Shown here piece after piece: positions 6,993 to 7,314 of a DNA stretch of 7,314 nt (positions are counted from its first letter, which is position 1; each line of letters begins with the position of its first letter). The notes under the pieces are model-generated. The model ran no database searches and was not told where the DNA came from. It worked only from the letters and a program-made list of their open reading frames with translations. The position numbers were made by a program, and so were the translations under genes. The DNA comes from Fidelibacterota bacterium (lineage in GTDB: Bacteria > Fidelibacterota > Fidelibacteria > Fidelibacterales > DSDE01): NCBI GenBank assembly GCA_011049095.1, contig DSDE01000140.1, positions 1-7,314 on the forward strand, given 5' to 3'.

Positions 6993-6997
6993 ATGCA

Positions 6998-7314
6998 TTG
7001 CTGCTAAGGAGAATAATTTTTTTGGTGTTGTTTTTTTATTAGCCAACTTTTTGCAGCTCAGCGGTTGCGGGTGGCGATTTTGCCATTTGATGGCGAAAAT
7101 GAGGTCATGGCTCTGCGGCTGGAGGCGACTTTTGAAAGCCGCCTGACGTCACTGGGGCGCTTTCAGATGGTGAGCCGCAAAGAGATTGAAAAGGTTTTTG
7201 ATGAGCAGCATTTGCAGCTCAGCGGTTTTGTAGATGATGAAACAGTCGTGAAGCTTGGAGAGATTGCCGGCGCTCAGTATATTCTCACGGGAAGGCTGAA
7301 CCATAGCGGCGGTC
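6998..7314 (+). CDS. CsgG/LpoB/FlgO-type periplasmic protein, 3'-truncated by the window and apparently frameshifted in its signal peptide
   Basis: From about 7062 to the right edge the frame is open and reads RVAILPFDGE, then SLGRFQMVSRKEIEKVFDEQ, LQLSGFVDDETVVKLGEI and AGAQYILTGRL. This is the conserved N-terminal half of the CsgG/LpoB/FlgO superfamily (envelope proteins such as the curli secretion channel CsgG and the penicillin-binding-protein activator LpoB). That frame has a TAA at 7014-7016 and no ATG/GTG/TTG before TTG 7065, which would leave no export signal. A different frame from TTG 6998 reads MLLRRIIFLVLFF and stops at TAG 7040. Dropping one T from the T7 run at 7031-7037 joins them as MLLRRIIFLVLFFISQLFAA, then QRLRVAILPF: positive N-region, hydrophobic core and an FAA-Q cleavage site. 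I infer one extra T (error, lesion or slippage site). No lipobox cysteine is in the joined frame, so it would be a soluble periplasmic protein. The C-terminal half is outside the window, so the precise subfamily is open. Confidence 0.7.
7031..7037 (+). other. T7 homopolymer at the frameshift point of the CsgG-like gene
   Basis: Seven T lie exactly where the signal-peptide frame (TTG 6998 onward) must change to the frame of the mature domain. One base fewer restores a single open frame. A second T7 run lies at 7017-7023; changing that one instead also restores the frame but puts Trp-Cys-Cys in the hydrophobic core, a poorer signal peptide. Homopolymers of this length are prone to read error, replication slippage or, less often, transcriptional slippage. 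Confidence 0.6.
7050..7066 (+). repeat. 17-bp direct repeat, copy 1
   Basis: TTTGCAGCTCAGCGGTT occurs here and again exactly at 7211-7227, start to start 161 bp apart. This copy spans the predicted signal-peptidase cleavage region and, in the frame of the mature protein, codes FAAQR. The two copies are read in different frames of the same gene. Confidence 0.85.
7211..7227 (+). repeat. 17-bp direct repeat, copy 2
   Basis: Exact second copy of the 17-bp word at 7050-7066. Here it codes LQLSG within the conserved DEQHLQLSGFVDD stretch of the CsgG-like domain, a segment typical of the family, so this copy is probably the ancestral one. The flanking bases differ on both sides. Confidence 0.85.

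Larger units (their letters stand above)
6864..6997. promoter_or_regulatory. divergent intergenic region with the presumed promoters of both transcription units
   Basis: This AT-rich stretch separates the first minus-strand operon gene from the plus-strand CsgG-like gene, so it should hold both promoters. For the plus strand, CATAAT at 6966-6971 is a fair -10 box, and TTGTGT at 6936-6941 is a possible -35 that pairs better with TAATTT at 6959-6964 (17-nt spacing). No choice is convincing. For the minus strand no clear -35/-10 pair stands out among several T/A-rich words. A GC-rich interrupted palindrome (6908-6919) and the 8-bp palindrome GTTTAAAC (6928-6935) lie in the middle and could bind a regulator. 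All of this is positional inference. Confidence 0.45.

Noticed and set aside
7012..7068. Third-frame reading FFGVVFLLANFLQLSGC, which looks like a lipoprotein signal with an LSGC lipobox
   Set aside because: It has no start codon or charged N-region, stays out of frame with the CsgG-like domain, and would need two shifts instead of one. Kept in mind because LpoB-type proteins are often lipoproteins.

Overview
The window is a compact bacterial locus. Six genes lie head to tail on the minus strand (about 85 to 6863) and appear to form one operon. A divergent plus-strand gene begins near 6998 and is cut by the right edge. A lipoprotein signal with a clear lipobox, and a CsgG/LpoB-type protein with a Sec signal, point to a diderm (Gram-negative-type) bacterium. 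Base composition looks moderate. I cannot name the phylum: the ComEC with a decayed C-terminal nuclease domain and the DigH-like lipoprotein would suit the Bacteroidota/FCB side or spirochaete-like diderms, but this is a guess.

In transcription order on the minus strand the genes are: a small SLOG/TIGR00725 Rossmann protein; an acylphosphatase (8-nt overlap with the first gene); a glutamine-hydrolysing NAD+ synthetase NadE (3-nt gap, its Shine-Dalgarno formed by the acylphosphatase's last codons); a ComEC/Rec2 DNA-uptake channel (9-nt gap); an SRAP (YedK/HMCES) abasic-site DNA-crosslinking protein (48-nt gap); and a GHL10-family glycoside hydrolase lipoprotein (10-nt gap). A possible further minus-strand gene starts at position 21 and runs off the left edge. 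The tight spacing suggests a shared transcript, but the functions are mixed: NAD synthesis, small-metabolite housekeeping, DNA import/repair and cell-envelope work. The pair most likely to be linked in function is ComEC and SRAP, since both handle single-stranded DNA.

The 130-bp divergent intergenic stretch (about 6864-6997) is AT-rich with a GC-rich interrupted palindrome. To its right lies the start of a CsgG/LpoB/FlgO-type periplasmic protein. Its signal peptide and its mature domain sit in different reading frames, separated by a run of seven T. Removing one T gives a textbook signal peptide joined to the conserved domain. This is either a sequence error, a broken gene, or a slippage/phase-variable switch. 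A 17-bp exact direct repeat (7050-7066 and 7211-7227) lies in the same gene, read in two different frames.

I do not see a CRISPR array, transposon, toxin-antitoxin pair, tRNA/rRNA or phage module. Most of the window is ordinary housekeeping. The features worth a second look are the poly-T frameshift, the 17-bp repeat, the catalytically decayed ComEC tail and the ComEC-SRAP adjacency.
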